A stretch of 64,000 bases of DNA from Campylobacter sp. RM10537 (GTDB lineage: Bacteria > Campylobacterota > Campylobacteria > Campylobacterales > Campylobacteraceae): the NCBI RefSeq assembly GCF_022369435.1, contig NZ_CP059597.1:124001-188000 (forward strand), read 5' to 3'. Below are positions 34,803 to 45,383 of this stretch, one piece after another. The position numbers and the translations under genes are program-made. The stretch's first letter is position 1; every line of letters begins with the position of its first letter. Under the pieces are notes generated by a model. That model was not told the DNA's origin. It was given only the letters and a program-made list of their open reading frames with translations, and did no database searches.

Positions 34803-35614
34803 TAAATATCCTTTATAATATTTTGTATTTGTAAAAGTGTTTCGACACAATTTTTAAGGCGTGAAATATCTAGCATATTTGGTCCATCGCATAGAGCTTC
34901 GCAAGGATTGATATGGGTTTCAAAGAAAAATCCATCTACGCCAACTGCTGCTGCTGCTCTTGCTAAAGGTTCTACAAATTCGCTTTTTCCTCCACTTTTT
35001 CCATTAGCAGCTCCTGGCATTTGAACACTATGAGTTGCATCAAATACAACAGGTGCAAATTCACGCATAATGACTAAAGATCTCATATCTACAACTAAAT
35101 TTCCATATCCAAAGCTAGAGCCTCTTTCAGCAACAAAAACTCCATTTTGTTTAGCTATTTCATAACCTTCTTTATTTATACTTCTAGTTTGAAGAATTTT
35201 TTTAACACTATATTTAATGTCACTTGGATTTAGAAACTGTCCTTTTTTAATATTAACTTTTGATCTAGTTTTTCCAGCTGCAACAAGCAAATCAGTTTGA
35301 CGGCATAAAAATGCTGGAATTTGAAGTACATCAGCAACTTCACTTACAATTGATGCTTGAAAACTTTCGTGGATGTCGGTTAAAATTTTCATATTAAATT
35401 CATTTTTAACACTTTCTAAAATTTTAAGCCCTTCCTCGATTCCAGGGCCACGAAAAGAGTCAATACTTGTGCGATTAGCTTTATCAAAGCTAGATTTAAA
35501 ATAAAATTCTATATTTTTATTTTCATTAAAAATTTTAAGTTGTTCAGCGACTTTAAATACTAAATCTTTACTTTCTATAACGCAAGGACCAGCAATTAAT
35601 ATCATTTTTTTCAT
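34802..35614 (-). CDS. kdsA: 3-deoxy-8-phosphooctulonate (KDO-8-P) synthase
   Basis: KdsA condenses arabinose-5-phosphate and PEP to KDO-8-P for the lipooligosaccharide core. 270 residues from the ATG at 35614 ([20 protein letters not shown]). Active-site blocks: [54 protein letters not shown] and [10 protein letters not shown]. The frame extends to 35650 inside the upstream exporter gene, but the start used matches the family and overlaps that gene's stop by four bases. Confidence 0.97.
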   Translation of the reverse strand: MKKMILIAGPCVIESKDLVFKVAEQLKIFNENKNIEFYFKSSFDKANRTSIDSFRGPGIEEGLKILESVKNEFNMKILTDIHESFQASIVSEVADVLQIPAFLCRQTDLLVAAGKTRSKVNIKKGQFLNPSDIKYSVKKILQTRSINKEGYEIAKQNGVFVAERGSSFGYGNLVVDMRSLVIMREFAPVVFDATHSVQMPGAANGKSGGKSEFVEPLARAAAAVGVDGFFFETHINPCEALCDGPNMLDISRLKNCVETLLQIQNIIKDI

Positions 35615-36531
35615 TTTTTTCCTTTTACGACTAAAATTAATCCTCCACAAATTATTCCTATTATACCTAAAAAAACCATAGCACTTGGTAAATTATCACC
35701 CAAAATTAATCCAACAATTAAACTAAAAATGACATCAAAATAACTAACGCCTGCAACAATACCAGCTTGTTTAGCTATTCCATAAGCTTTGGTTACATGA
35801 ATTTGATAAATGGTTCCTAAAATTCCCATAATTAAAATAATTATCCATGATTTTAAACTGGGCATGATAAATGGAGCTAAGATAAAATCCATATGTAAAG
35901 AGTGAAAATTAAAAAATTCAGCCCCTATCATTGAAAGTAAAGGCATGAGCGTACCAAGAAAAATAAACGAAAATGCAATTTGTTCCGTGGTATAAGATTT
36001 TCTAAGTTTTCTTACGCTTGTGAGTGCTAATGCTGCTAAAAAACCACTTGTGATACCTATGATAGAGTTTTTTAAATCAAAACCTGAATGATAAGCTTTA
36101 TCAGCCCAAGGTTGGGTAATTAAGAGCATGCCTAAAAAAGCTATAAAAATTCCCATCCAAGCTTTTTTTCCTATGCTTTCTTTGAAAACAAAAAAAGCAA
36201 TGAGTGTGATAAAAATAGGTGCTGTTTTTTGAAAGGCAAAGGCTCCGCCTAGGGTGATATTTGAGATATTATAAAAAAACATATAAAGTGAAAGTGTGCC
36301 TGCAACACCTCTAAATACTAAAAGCCAAAAATGTCCACCTTCTTTATGAACTTTCGATCGTTTTAATAACCAAAGTAAAAATACAACTCCTATAATATTT
36401 CTAAAAAACATAATTTCAATAGAACTCATTTCTTTGCTTAAAATTTTAGCACAAGCTCCCATAAGTGTAAAATCTAAACATGCTAAAAGCATAAAATAAA
36501 TTCCTAGGTTGTGTTTAATAAGTTTTCGCAT
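35611..36531 (-). CDS. DMT-superfamily (EamA) permease
   Basis: Inner-membrane transporter of 306 residues with ten hydrophobic helices in two EamA repeats (first ending near LLITQPW, the second containing [19 protein letters not shown]). Such proteins export amino acids, nucleotides or metabolites; the substrate is unknown. It is the first gene of the overlapping minus-strand set leading into kdsA, so it may share its promoter. Confidence 0.88.
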   Translation of the reverse strand: MRKLIKHNLGIYFMLLACLDFTLMGACAKILSKEMSSIEIMFFRNIIGVVFLLWLLKRSKVHKEGGHFWLLVFRGVAGTLSLYMFFYNISNITLGGAFAFQKTAPIFITLIAFFVFKESIGKKAWMGIFIAFLGMLLITQPWADKAYHSGFDLKNSIIGITSGFLAALALTSVRKLRKSYTTEQIAFSFIFLGTLMPLLSMIGAEFFNFHSLHMDFILAPFIMPSLKSWIIILIMGILGTIYQIHVTKAYGIAKQAGIVAGVSYFDVIFSLIVGLILGDNLPSAMVFLGIIGIICGGLILVVKGKK

Positions 36532-36606
36532 TTTTATTCCTTTAGGGACAAACTTGAAAAATGGATTAATTCTAGTCTTTTTTGCTTAATATTAAGGCAA
36601 ATTTTA

Positions 36607-36612
36607 TATAAT
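36607..36612 (+). promoter_or_regulatory. candidate -10 box for the der-aroK-trpS-serS-pflB run
   Basis: TATAAT in the 117-base divergent spacer, 37 bases before the der ATG. Confidence 0.5.
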
Positions 36613-36648
36613 TTTCCTTAAAAAATTTCATTTAAAAATAGGAAAAAA

Positions 36649-38034
36649 ATGCAAAGCATTATATTGATAGGAAAACCTAATGTTGGAAAATCAAGTCTCT
36701 TTAATCGGATGGCAAAAAGAAGAATAGCAATTACAAGTGAAATTTCTGGCACAACAAGGGATACAAATAAAACTGAAGTTTGTATTGGTTCTAAAAGTGC
36801 TTTTATTATTGATAGTGGAGGACTTGATGAAAGTGATGAGCTTTTTAGAAATGTTAAGAAAAATACCTTAAAGGTTGCCAAAGAAAGCGATATTATTCTT
36901 TATTTGGTTGATGGAAAATTAGCTCCAGATGAAGAAGATAGACGCTTTTTTTATTCTTTAAAAAAATTAAATAAACCATTGGCTTTAGTTATTAATAAAG
37001 TAGATAATAAAAAAGATGAAGAAAGAGCATGGGAATTTTCAAATTTTGGTGTAAAAGAAATTTTTAATATTTCAGTAACTCATAATGTTGGACTTGACGA
37101 GCTTTATAATTGGTTGGAGCAATTTTTAAATGAAACTAGTTTAACTCCTGATGAAGAGCAAGATTTGGAGGATTTTTTAGAACATTATAATGAAAATAAA
37201 CAAGAAATGCAATTTAAAGAAGTAGATCAAAACCATATTAGAATAGGAATTGTTGGTCGTGTTAATGTTGGAAAATCAAGTCTTTTAAATGCATTAGTTA
37301 AGCAAGAACGTAGTGTTGTTAGTAGTATTGCTGGAACTACAATTGATCCTGTAAATGAAACTATAGTTTATCGAGATAAAACAATAGAATTTGTAGATAC
37401 TGCAGGCATTAGAAAGCGTGGAAAAATTCAAGGATTGGAAAGATTTGCTTTAAATCGTACAGAAAAAATTTTACAAAATTCTCAAATCGCACTATTAGTT
37501 TTAGATGCAGATGAGGGTTTTAATGAGCTTGATGAAAGAATAGCAGGGCTTATCGCTAAATATTATTTAGGTGTTATTATAGTTTTAAATAAATGGGATA
37601 AAAGTCAATTTGATTTTGATAAAGTGGTTAAAGAATTAAAACTTGATCGTTTTAAATTTTTAGCTCATGCACCTATTGTGAGTGTTTCGGCTTTAAGTGG
37701 AAAAAGAGTACATGTGATACTTGATAAAATTTTGCAAGTTTTTGAAAATTTTATACAAAAAATTCCAACCTCAAAACTTAATAATTTAATTGAAAGTGCA
37801 ACTAAAGCACATCCATTGCCACATGATTATGGAAAATTGGTTAAAATTTATTATGCTGTACAATATGATATTGCTCCGCCAAAAATTGCTTTAATTATGA
37901 ATCGCCCTAAGGCCTTACATTTTAGTTATAAACGTTATTTGCAAAATAAAATCAGAAAAGAATTTAATTTTGAAGGAGTGCCTTTAATCATTGCTTCACG
38001 TAAAAAAGGAAGCAGGGAAAATGATGAGGGATAA
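36649..38034 (+). CDS. der: GTPase Der (EngA), ribosome assembly
   Basis: Double-GTPase needed for 50S subunit maturation, 461 residues. First G domain: [10 protein letters not shown] at residues 7-16, DSGG and NKVD; second: [10 protein letters not shown] near 202, [10 protein letters not shown] and NKWDKS; then the C-terminal KH-like domain ending with [16 protein letters not shown]. Starts a close-packed run with aroK, whose start lies within its last codons. Confidence 0.97.
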   Translation: MQSIILIGKPNVGKSSLFNRMAKRRIAITSEISGTTRDTNKTEVCIGSKSAFIIDSGGLDESDELFRNVKKNTLKVAKESDIILYLVDGKLAPDEEDRRFFYSLKKLNKPLALVINKVDNKKDEERAWEFSNFGVKEIFNISVTHNVGLDELYNWLEQFLNETSLTPDEEQDLEDFLEHYNENKQEMQFKEVDQNHIRIGIVGRVNVGKSSLLNALVKQERSVVSSIAGTTIDPVNETIVYRDKTIEFVDTAGIRKRGKIQGLERFALNRTEKILQNSQIALLVLDADEGFNELDERIAGLIAKYYLGVIIVLNKWDKSQFDFDKVVKELKLDRFKFLAHAPIVSVSALSGKRVHVILDKILQVFENFIQKIPTSKLNNLIESATKAHPLPHDYGKLVKIYYAVQYDIAPPKIALIMNRPKALHFSYKRYLQNKIRKEFNFEGVPLIIASRKKGSRENDEG

Positions 38035-38515
38035 TATTGTTTTTATTGGTTTTATGGGGTGTGGAAAAAGCACTATGGCAAGAAAATTAGCTATAGAATT
38101 GGATCGAATTTTTTTAGATAGTGATTTGTTAATTGAGGCAAAATTTAATCAAAGTATTAATGAAATTTTTGAAAATAAAGGAGAATATTTTTTTAGAAAG
38201 CAAGAACAAAAGTTAGCTGATTTTTTTATCCTTTGTCAAAATACTTGTATTGCAAGTGGTGGTGGTTTTATTAATGTGAAAAATTTAGAAAAAATAGGAT
38301 TGAGTATTTATTTAAGGGCTGATTTTGAGTATTTAAAAAAACGTTTAAATAAGGACGAAATTGCTAAAAGGCCCTTATTTTTTGATGAAATTAAAGCAAA
38401 AAAGTTATATAATGAAAGAATAAAAATTTATGAAAATAAAGCTGATGTCATATTGGATATTGAAAATAAAAGTATTGATGAGCTTATAAGAGAATTGAAA
38501 AAGGTAGTTAAATGA
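38021..38515 (+). CDS. aroK: shikimate kinase
   Basis: Phosphorylates shikimate in the chorismate pathway. Walker A is GFMGCGKST, with DSDLLIE following, substrate-binding FFRKQE, GGG of SGGGFI and the lid region AKRPLF; 164 residues. Two adjacent ATG codons at 38021 and 38024 are both preceded by AGGG; I use the first. It overlaps der by 14 bases and trpS by four. Of the aromatic pathway, aroK and aroE are present in this window while the trp operon is missing from its usual place. Confidence 0.93.
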   Translation: MMRDNIVFIGFMGCGKSTMARKLAIELDRIFLDSDLLIEAKFNQSINEIFENKGEYFFRKQEQKLADFFILCQNTCIASGGGFINVKNLEKIGLSIYLRADFEYLKKRLNKDEIAKRPLFFDEIKAKKLYNERIKIYENKADVILDIENKSIDELIRELKKVVK

Positions 38516-39471
38516 GAGTATTAACCGGAATTCAGCCTAGTGGAGATTTACATATAGGAAATTATTTTGGCGCAATTAAGCAAATGATAGACACCCAAAA
38601 TACAAGTGAGATGTTTATATTTATTGCTAATTATCATGCCATGACTTCTTTACAAAACGGAGAAAAATTAAAAGAAAATTCTCTCAAAGCTGCTGCAGCT
38701 TTTTTGAGTTTTGGTATAGATCCACAAAAAAGTATTTTTTGGCTACAAAGTGATGTGAAAGAAGTTATGGAACTTTATTGGATTTTATCACAATTTACAC
38801 CTATGGGTCTGTTAGAGCGTGCACATAGCTATAAAGATAAAATTGCCAAAGGGCTTAGCGCTTCTCATGGGCTTTTTTCTTATCCTGTTTTAATGGCGGC
38901 TGATATTTTACTTTTTGATACTCAGCTTGTTCCTGTGGGTAAAGATCAAATTCAACATGTAGAAATTGCACGAGATATCGCTTTAAAAGTAAATAATGAA
39001 TGGGGAGAAATTTTTATTTTACCTGAAGCTAAAATCAATGAAGAACTCGCTGTTATTGTAGGTACTGATGGATCTAAAATGAGTAAATCGTATAAAAACA
39101 CTATAGATATTTTTAGCGATGATAAAACCTTAAAAAAGCAAATTTCATCAATAATAACAGATAGTACTGCTTTAGGAGATCCTAAAAATCCTGAAGAATG
39201 CAATGTTTTTAAAATAGCAAAATTGTTTTTAGATGATGTAGGGCAAGAAAATTTAAGAAATCGTTATTTAAAAGGAGGCGAAGGATATGGACATTTTAAA
39301 ATGTATTTAAATGAATTAGTGATTGATTATTTTAAAGAAATAAGAGAAAAATATAATGAACTTTTAAATAAACCTTCTTATTTAAAAGAGATTTTGGATT
39401 TTGGTGCGAGTAAAGCAAGAAAAGTTGCTCAAGAAAAAATGCAAAAAATTTATACTAAAATAGGCTTATGA
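38512..39471 (+). CDS. trpS: tryptophanyl-tRNA synthetase
   Basis: Class I synthetase of 319 residues. The HIGH-like motif is HIGNYFG near residue 14 and the KMSKS motif is intact ([10 protein letters not shown] near 190). [15 protein letters not shown] is the usual N-terminus. Overlaps aroK by four bases; serS begins ten bases after its stop, so two synthetase genes are in tandem. Confidence 0.97.
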   Translation: MRVLTGIQPSGDLHIGNYFGAIKQMIDTQNTSEMFIFIANYHAMTSLQNGEKLKENSLKAAAAFLSFGIDPQKSIFWLQSDVKEVMELYWILSQFTPMGLLERAHSYKDKIAKGLSASHGLFSYPVLMAADILLFDTQLVPVGKDQIQHVEIARDIALKVNNEWGEIFILPEAKINEELAVIVGTDGSKMSKSYKNTIDIFSDDKTLKKQISSIITDSTALGDPKNPEECNVFKIAKLFLDDVGQENLRNRYLKGGEGYGHFKMYLNELVIDYFKEIREKYNELLNKPSYLKEILDFGASKARKVAQEKMQKIYTKIGL

Positions 39472-39481
39472 GGGGTGCAAA

Positions 39482-40717
39482 ATGCTTGATTTAAAAAAAT
39501 TGCAAAATCAATTTGATGAGGTGAGTCAAAAGTTAAAAAATAAAAAAGTTGATGAGGAAATGTTAAAAAAATTAGCTGATTTATTTGCATTATTAAAAAA
39601 AGAAAAAACAATTTTAGAAGAGCTTCAAGCTTTTCAAAATAAATTTAGCAAAGAGCTTGCAAGTGCACAAGATAAAGAAAAACTAAGAGCAAAATTGAGT
39701 GAAAATAAAATTAAAATCAATGAGCAAAATCAAAAAGTAAATGTTTTAGAAAATGAGCTTGAAAATATTGCCCATGCTATTCCAAATATTCCAGATGATA
39801 TCGTTCCTGTGGGTGAGGATGAAGATGAAAATGTAGAAATTAAAAAAGTTCTTACTCCACCAAATTTTGATTTTAAACCAAAAGAGCATCACGATTTAGG
39901 TGAAAGTTTAGATTGGCTTGATTTTACAAGAGGGGTTAAAATTTCTGGAAGTCGATTTTGCGTGCTTAAAAATGAAGGTGCTTTATTGAGTAGAGCTTTA
40001 GTGAATTACATGATTGATTTTAATAGAAGTCGTGGTTTTGATTTTGTCAATGTGCCTTATTTGGTCAATAGTGCTACCATGTTTGGAACTGGACAATTGC
40101 CAAAATTTAAAGATGATATGTATAAAGTAGATGATGAAGATTTATATCTTATTTCAACTTCTGAAATTCCAGTAACTAATCTTTATAGTGGAGAAATTTT
40201 AGCAAGTGAAAGTTTGCCAATAAAAATGACTTGTTATAGTGCTTGTTTTAGAAAAGAAGCAGGTAGTGCAGGGCGTGATACAAGAGGAATTATTCGTCAG
40301 CATCAGTTTGAAAAAGTGGAGCTTGTAAGCATTACTAAACCTGAACAAAGTGATAGTGTGTTTAATGAAATGGTAGAATGTGCTAGTGATTTACTAAGTT
40401 CTTTAGGTTTAGCTCATAGACATTTGATGCTTTGTACAGGAGATTTAGGTTTTAGTGCTGCAAAGACCATTGATCTTGAGGTTTGGATTCCTTCTCAAAA
40501 TAAATATCGAGAAATTAGTTCTGTATCTAATTGTCGTGATTTCCAAGCAAGACGTGCCAAAATTCGTTATAAAAATGAGCAAGGCAAAAATGAATTAGTT
40601 CATACTTTAAATGGATCTTCATTAGCAGTGGGTAGAACCTTAGTTGCTATTATGGAAAACTATCAAGATAGAGAAGGAAAAATTATTATTCCTGATGTTT
40701 TAAGAAAATACTTTTAA
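39482..40717 (+). CDS. serS: seryl-tRNA synthetase
   Basis: Class II synthetase, 411 residues. N-terminal antiparallel coiled-coil arm of about residues 1-105 (very Lys/Glu-rich) that grips the tRNA-Ser long arm, then the catalytic core with [22 protein letters not shown] as motif 2 and [18 protein letters not shown] as motif 3. Confidence 0.97.
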   Translation: MLDLKKLQNQFDEVSQKLKNKKVDEEMLKKLADLFALLKKEKTILEELQAFQNKFSKELASAQDKEKLRAKLSENKIKINEQNQKVNVLENELENIAHAIPNIPDDIVPVGEDEDENVEIKKVLTPPNFDFKPKEHHDLGESLDWLDFTRGVKISGSRFCVLKNEGALLSRALVNYMIDFNRSRGFDFVNVPYLVNSATMFGTGQLPKFKDDMYKVDDEDLYLISTSEIPVTNLYSGEILASESLPIKMTCYSACFRKEAGSAGRDTRGIIRQHQFEKVELVSITKPEQSDSVFNEMVECASDLLSSLGLAHRHLMLCTGDLGFSAAKTIDLEVWIPSQNKYREISSVSNCRDFQARRAKIRYKNEQGKNELVHTLNGSSLAVGRTLVAIMENYQDREGKIIIPDVLRKYF

Positions 40718-40726
40718 AGAAAATAA

Positions 40727-43183
40727 ATGGCAGAAAAAGAAGATATAGTATTAGAAAAATCAGAAGATGATTTAAATAATAAAGAAAGACTTGATGAGAG
40801 TTTAGGAGAATTTAAGGGGCAAGAAGGGCAAGCTCCTGATGATGAAGAGTTTGTTTCTTTATCCGAAGAATCTAATGAAGATGATACAGGTTTTAGTTTT
40901 ACAAGAGAAAGCGCACCTGAAGAATTTTCATCTTTTGAAAAAACTCAAAATCAACAATTAATCCCTTGGTATAAAGATAGAAAATTTATGTCTCTTGTTG
41001 GACTTTCTTTGATTATTATTTGTGTTTTGGTTTTTACTTTAACTTATTTAGTTTTCAATGAAGGAAATATTAAAGCAGATATTATAGCTTCAAAACCAGT
41101 TGAAAAATCTGAAATTGTTCCAGATGAATCTTATAAATATGAAGATATAGCTAAAGTAGATGCTATGATACAAAAGGCTAATGCACTCTATCTTAAAGGC
41201 GAAATTCAGCAATCTTTGAAATTATATAAGCAAATTGCAGTTTATAATGAGTCTTTATCTAATTATAATTTAGGTGTTTCTCAAATGAATGAAGGAAAAC
41301 TGCAGGAGGCTTTTGAAAGTTTTAAAAAAGCTATAGCTAGCGGTGAAAATCAAACTGTATCTGCTATTAATGCTGCAGTATGTGCTTTAAAGCTTAATGA
41401 TGAAGAAAAATTTAAATATTATATTGATTTAGCACAAGTTTATCTTCCTAAAGAAGGAAAATCAAAATTATATAATTATTATTTAGCTTTGATAGATTAT
41501 TATAAAGGATATTATCCAGAAGCTTTGCAAATGTTTCAGCAAGTAAACATCGATCCTTATAATGATATTTCTAAATATTTATCGGCTAAAATTTATGCCA
41601 AGATGGATTTTGATACTAAGGCCGTGCAGCAACTAAATTCACAAGGAAATTTTGAACCTAGTCTTTCTTTAGGTCTTTTATATGCTAGAATGGGAGAATA
41701 TGATAAAGCTAAAACCTCTTTAAGTACTGCTATGAAAATTGATAGAGACTTTAATCAAAGTTTAGCAGCTTTAAGTCTTGTTGATATTAAAACAGGAAAT
41801 TATCAAGATATGCTTATGCGTCTACAAAATGCTTATAAAAAAGAGGAAGATCAATATAAAATTTTAGATCGATATAAAATTAAAGTACGATTAAATAATG
41901 ATTTATTTAATATTGCTATAGCGCAAAGTCATTTTTCTAAAGATTTATTGAAAAATTTAAAAAATCAGTTTGATTTACTTTTTTATTATGCTCCTTATCA
42001 GGTTTTTGATTCTAAACAGGCATCATTGTATATAGAAAAAGCTAATATTACAAATTTTGTAGATGATAGTGCAGATTCTGGAGGATATTTGGCAACGAGC
42101 AATGTTTTATCTTCTACAAATGTAAAAATTGCCAATATTATTAATCATGCCCTAAATCAACAATTAAGACTTGCTAATGAAGAATTTCAACAATTGTTAA
42201 AAAACTATCCAGAACATAGTATTTTACAATATAATTTAGCATTATCTTATGCCCAAATGCAAAATTACGAATTAGCCTATAAATACTTTTTTAGCTCCTA
42301 TCATTTAAATCCTAAAAATTATCTAGCAGGAGTTTTTGCTTTATTTTGCGCTAAATTAAATGATTTGGATACAACTAAACTTTATAATGAAATTGTTGAA
42401 AATATGGGTGCTGATACAAATTTTAAAGCAAATATGCAAAAAAGTATGCTATTTTTGGTTAAAAATGATTATGTTTCAATGCTTCCATATTTAGATGAAA
42501 AAACTTCTAATACTCCTTTAAGTTTAATGTTTAAGGCAATTATTGCTAAAAATAATAATCTTAGCAATCGAATGGATGTTGAAATAGCTAAATTAAGATC
42601 ACAACTACCAGAAGATATTATTGCAAATATTTTATATTTTAATTCTTTAAATTCTAATCTTAATATTAAAGAATATGCCCAAAATGCACAAATTCATTTT
42701 AAAAATTTAAAACTTGATTATCGTAGCGTTTTTGGAGGTCCTAATATTGCAAGAGAATTCTATGTTGATTTGATGCATGTATCTGGAATTTTAAATTTAG
42801 AAAGAAATAAATTTAAAGAATTGATGAATACTTCTAAATTTGAAAGCGAAAGTATAATACAAACTCTGGCGTATTTAGATATTTTTGCTAAGCAATTTGA
42901 AGAATCTTATGCGCTTTATAACATTTTAATTGATGATTATAAAATTAAGGATACTAGAACTTTATTTTTAGCTTCAGTTGCAGCCATAGGGGCAAACAAT
43001 CCAAATTCAGCTATAGCATTATTGCAACTTTCGAAATTAACCGATAAAAATAATAAAGAAAGTAAAGCTGCTCTAGGTTTACTTTATCAAGAAGTACAAA
43101 ATTATGAAGCTGCTATCAATCAGTATAAAACATTACCAAATAATTTTAAGAGTAAATTTTTTACTTTTGATATTAAAAATTAA
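40727..43183 (+). CDS. pflB: PflB, TPR-repeat flagellar motor scaffold protein
   Basis: An 818-residue protein with an acidic cytoplasmic N-terminus (about 1-85), one membrane segment near residues 87-110 (FMSLVGLSLIIICVLVFTL) and a large periplasmic part made of tetratricopeptide-like repeats (SNYNLGVSQMNEGKLQEAFE; LGLLYARMGEYDKAKTSL). In C. jejuni the protein at this locus (Cj0390) is PflB, which with PflA forms the periplasmic disk and spokes that widen the stator ring and raise torque. It ends a five-gene run starting with der. Confidence 0.9.
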   Translation: MAEKEDIVLEKSEDDLNNKERLDESLGEFKGQEGQAPDDEEFVSLSEESNEDDTGFSFTRESAPEEFSSFEKTQNQQLIPWYKDRKFMSLVGLSLIIICVLVFTLTYLVFNEGNIKADIIASKPVEKSEIVPDESYKYEDIAKVDAMIQKANALYLKGEIQQSLKLYKQIAVYNESLSNYNLGVSQMNEGKLQEAFESFKKAIASGENQTVSAINAAVCALKLNDEEKFKYYIDLAQVYLPKEGKSKLYNYYLALIDYYKGYYPEALQMFQQVNIDPYNDISKYLSAKIYAKMDFDTKAVQQLNSQGNFEPSLSLGLLYARMGEYDKAKTSLSTAMKIDRDFNQSLAALSLVDIKTGNYQDMLMRLQNAYKKEEDQYKILDRYKIKVRLNNDLFNIAIAQSHFSKDLLKNLKNQFDLLFYYAPYQVFDSKQASLYIEKANITNFVDDSADSGGYLATSNVLSSTNVKIANIINHALNQQLRLANEEFQQLLKNYPEHSILQYNLALSYAQMQNYELAYKYFFSSYHLNPKNYLAGVFALFCAKLNDLDTTKLYNEIVENMGADTNFKANMQKSMLFLVKNDYVSMLPYLDEKTSNTPLSLMFKAIIAKNNNLSNRMDVEIAKLRSQLPEDIIANILYFNSLNSNLNIKEYAQNAQIHFKNLKLDYRSVFGGPNIAREFYVDLMHVSGILNLERNKFKELMNTSKFESESIIQTLAYLDIFAKQFEESYALYNILIDDYKIKDTRTLFLASVAAIGANNPNSAIALLQLSKLTDKNNKESKAALGLLYQEVQNYEAAINQYKTLPNNFKSKFFTFDIKN

Positions 43184-43212
43184 AGATGTTTAAAAAATAT
43201 TTAAACATCTTT
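43182..43212. terminator. bidirectional terminator between pflB and the minus-strand gene
   Basis: Perfect 13-base arms AAAGATGTTTAAA and TTTAAACATCTTT around AAATA, filling the 34-base gap between two convergent stops; it starts within the pflB stop codon. Confidence 0.8.
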
Positions 43213-43217
43213 ATAGA

Positions 43218-43856
43218 TTAAGCTTGAAGATCTAAAGTTTTTCCCCCGAGTTCGTCAATGCGATCAGTAACTTTTTTAATTGCTGCATCCATTGTATCTT
43301 GGCTGATTTGAGGAAGCTTTTCACCCCACATTTTTTCTGCTTGCTCAAATCCTTTTTTTATCCCATCAAGCCCCTCTTTAAGTTTATCAACATCGTTTCC
43401 TGCTCCGTTGATGACAAAATCAGCAATACGATTTGCCGTATTATCAACACCAAAAAACCCATCTTCGCTTATAAGCTGCTTTAATTCATCGGTGTTCATT
43501 GAAAGTGGATTTTTACCACTATAACCTAAAGATGCAAAATCAATATTAGAAAGAATAGATTTTGCGGTGTCTAAATTTCCTCCATTTAATAGGCCTTCAA
43601 TTCCAGCTTGAGTACCGCTTGTACCAAAAACTTCATTCATGGTTTGTTGTTGAAACTGAACCATATAAATTTGGGTAATACCTTTTCCTCCAAGTGAGCT
43701 TAGTTTTTCAAGAGTATCTTTATTGATATCTTTACTTGAGCTAGCACTTTGAAGATTTGCATCTTTGGTATTTTTTTTAGTATCTTCATCTGCCTTTTTA
43801 TTGCTAACTTGGGTTTGAGTCATGCTAGCGATATTTGAGTAAGTATTCACTTGCAT
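43218..43856 (-). CDS. probable flagellar co-expressed (Fed-type) cytoplasmic protein
   Basis: A 212-residue protein without signal or membrane segment. The N-terminal 60 residues are polar and probably disordered (Gln, Ser, Lys-rich); the rest is helical, with FAVDNTANRI-type text replaced here by FFGVDNTANRIADFVI. The orthologue Cj0391c is, from the literature as I recall it, a sigma28-dependent flagellar co-expressed determinant (Fed) needed for host colonisation rather than motility. A sigma28-like -10 (CGATAT) upstream agrees. AAGGAG precedes the ATG at 43856. Confidence 0.75.
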   Translation of the reverse strand: MQVNTYSNIASMTQTQVSNKKADEDTKKNTKDANLQSASSSKDINKDTLEKLSSLGGKGITQIYMVQFQQQTMNEVFGTSGTQAGIEGLLNGGNLDTAKSILSNIDFASLGYSGKNPLSMNTDELKQLISEDGFFGVDNTANRIADFVINGAGNDVDKLKEGLDGIKKGFEQAEKMWGEKLPQISQDTMDAAIKKVTDRIDELGGKTLDLQA

Positions 43857-43886
43857 TTTTGCTCCTTAATAGTGAGGTTATATTTT

Positions 43887-43892
43887 ATATCG
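43887..43892 (-). promoter_or_regulatory. sigma28-like -10 box
   Basis: CGATAT on the minus strand, about 31 bases before the ATG of the Fed-type gene. It matches the Campylobacter FliA -10 core; the -35 region is A/T-rich and not decisive. Confidence 0.5.
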
Positions 43893-43926
43893 ACTTTTTT
43901 AATAAAATTTTTATATTATTTAAAAA

Positions 43927-45369
43927 CTATTTTAAATAATAAGATATTTGTTCTTTTTCAAGTATTCTAATAAGATTACTTGTGCCTTCTACTCCTGTTG
44001 GAAAACCTGCTGTTAATATATAACATTGATCTTCATTAATAAAATCTTTTTCTACACCTAGTTTAACTGTGTTTTTTATTAATTCGGTTAAATGATCACT
44101 TTTATTAACCAAAATAGCTGGATTAACTCCCCATACTATACTTAATAAGTTAAGAGTTTTTTCCGAATGAGCTACAGCTATAATATCCATGCTAGGTCTA
44201 TATCTAGAAATTTTCATTGCTGATTTTCCGCTACTTGTAAGAGAAAAAATTGCATCAGCGTTTAAATCTTTGGATAAATTTGCACTTGAACGCATTATTT
44301 TATCTGTATTGTCTAAATTTTCAAAATCATTAAATTTATTATAAGGATAATTTTTTTCTGTTTCTATGATGGTTTGGCACATGATATCAACAGCATTAGC
44401 AGGATCTATGCCTACAGCACTTTCTTCGCTAAGCATTACAGCATCACTGCCATCTAATACTGCATTTGCCACATCCGAAATTTCAGCTCTTGTAGCGGTT
44501 TTGCTTTTTGCTAAAGAAAAAAGCATTTGAGTGGCTGTAATAACTGGTTTTGAAGCATTATTAGCTTTATGAATAATCTCTTTTTGAATATTTGGAACTT
44601 TATAATAAGGTACTTCAATACCCAAATCACCGCGTGCCACCATAATACCATCACTAGAATCAATGATTTCATCTATATTTTCAACCGCATCAAATTTTTC
44701 AATTTTGGCAAAAATAGCTATTTTCGCATTATGTTTTGTTAAAATTTCCCGCACTTCATTAATATCATGAGCATTTTGAACGAAAGAAATAGCAAGAAAA
44801 TCAACTCCATTTTCTATCCCCCAAATCAAATCATTTTTATCTTTTTGAGTGATTACATCAATATTAATTTTTGTATTTGGAAAATTGATACCTTTATTTG
44901 AATTTAAAAAACCATCATTTTCAATAAGAGTTTGAATTTTCTCAGAATCAATACTAATTACTTTAGCACGAATAGAGCCATCATACAAATAAATATAATC
45001 GTCAATTTTTAGCATATTTAAAATTTCTCTTTGATTGATGCTAAGTTTGTAATGATTATCTTTAATTTTATCTCCTAAAATTGTTTCATAATAAAAATCA
45101 AGCCTATCTCCTTTTTTTAATTCAAAAGGAGTTTTCAATTCTCCTGTTCTAATTTTTGGACCACTTATATCTTGTAAAATTCCTATTCTAGTATTGAGTT
45201 CTTTGGCAACTTTACGTATAGTTTTAAGATTATTTTTATGATACTCATGAGTTCCATGAGAAAAATTTAATCGGAAGACATTAACACCATTGATAATCAT
45301 TTGACGTAAAACATCTTCGCTTTCACTTGCTGGTCCAACAGTTGCTACGATTTTTGTTTTTTTAAGCAT
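43927..45369 (-). CDS. pyk: pyruvate kinase
   Basis: Converts PEP and ADP to pyruvate and ATP; 480 residues. The start MLKKTKIVATVGPASES, NFSHGTHEYH, the catalytic IFAKIEKFDAVENIDEI (Lys at the transition state), GIMVARGDLGIEVP and TRAEISDVANAVLDGSDAVMLS are all present. Campylobacter typically lacks a complete upper glycolysis, so it serves the lower part of the pathway. It lies 14 bases after mqo on the same strand. Confidence 0.97.
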   Translation of the reverse strand: MLKKTKIVATVGPASESEDVLRQMIINGVNVFRLNFSHGTHEYHKNNLKTIRKVAKELNTRIGILQDISGPKIRTGELKTPFELKKGDRLDFYYETILGDKIKDNHYKLSINQREILNMLKIDDYIYLYDGSIRAKVISIDSEKIQTLIENDGFLNSNKGINFPNTKINIDVITQKDKNDLIWGIENGVDFLAISFVQNAHDINEVREILTKHNAKIAIFAKIEKFDAVENIDEIIDSSDGIMVARGDLGIEVPYYKVPNIQKEIIHKANNASKPVITATQMLFSLAKSKTATRAEISDVANAVLDGSDAVMLSEESAVGIDPANAVDIMCQTIIETEKNYPYNKFNDFENLDNTDKIMRSSANLSKDLNADAIFSLTSSGKSAMKISRYRPSMDIIAVAHSEKTLNLLSIVWGVNPAILVNKSDHLTELIKNTVKLGVEKDFINEDQCYILTAGFPTGVEGTSNLIRILEKEQISYYLK

Positions 45370-45383
45370 GAATAATCCTTATT

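Noticed and set aside
43238-43250. Run of five C (ttcccccg) as a phase-variable tract
   Set aside because: Far shorter than the 8-12 G/C tracts that vary in Campylobacter, and it lies in a housekeeping-type coding frame. I saw no longer G/C tract in the window.
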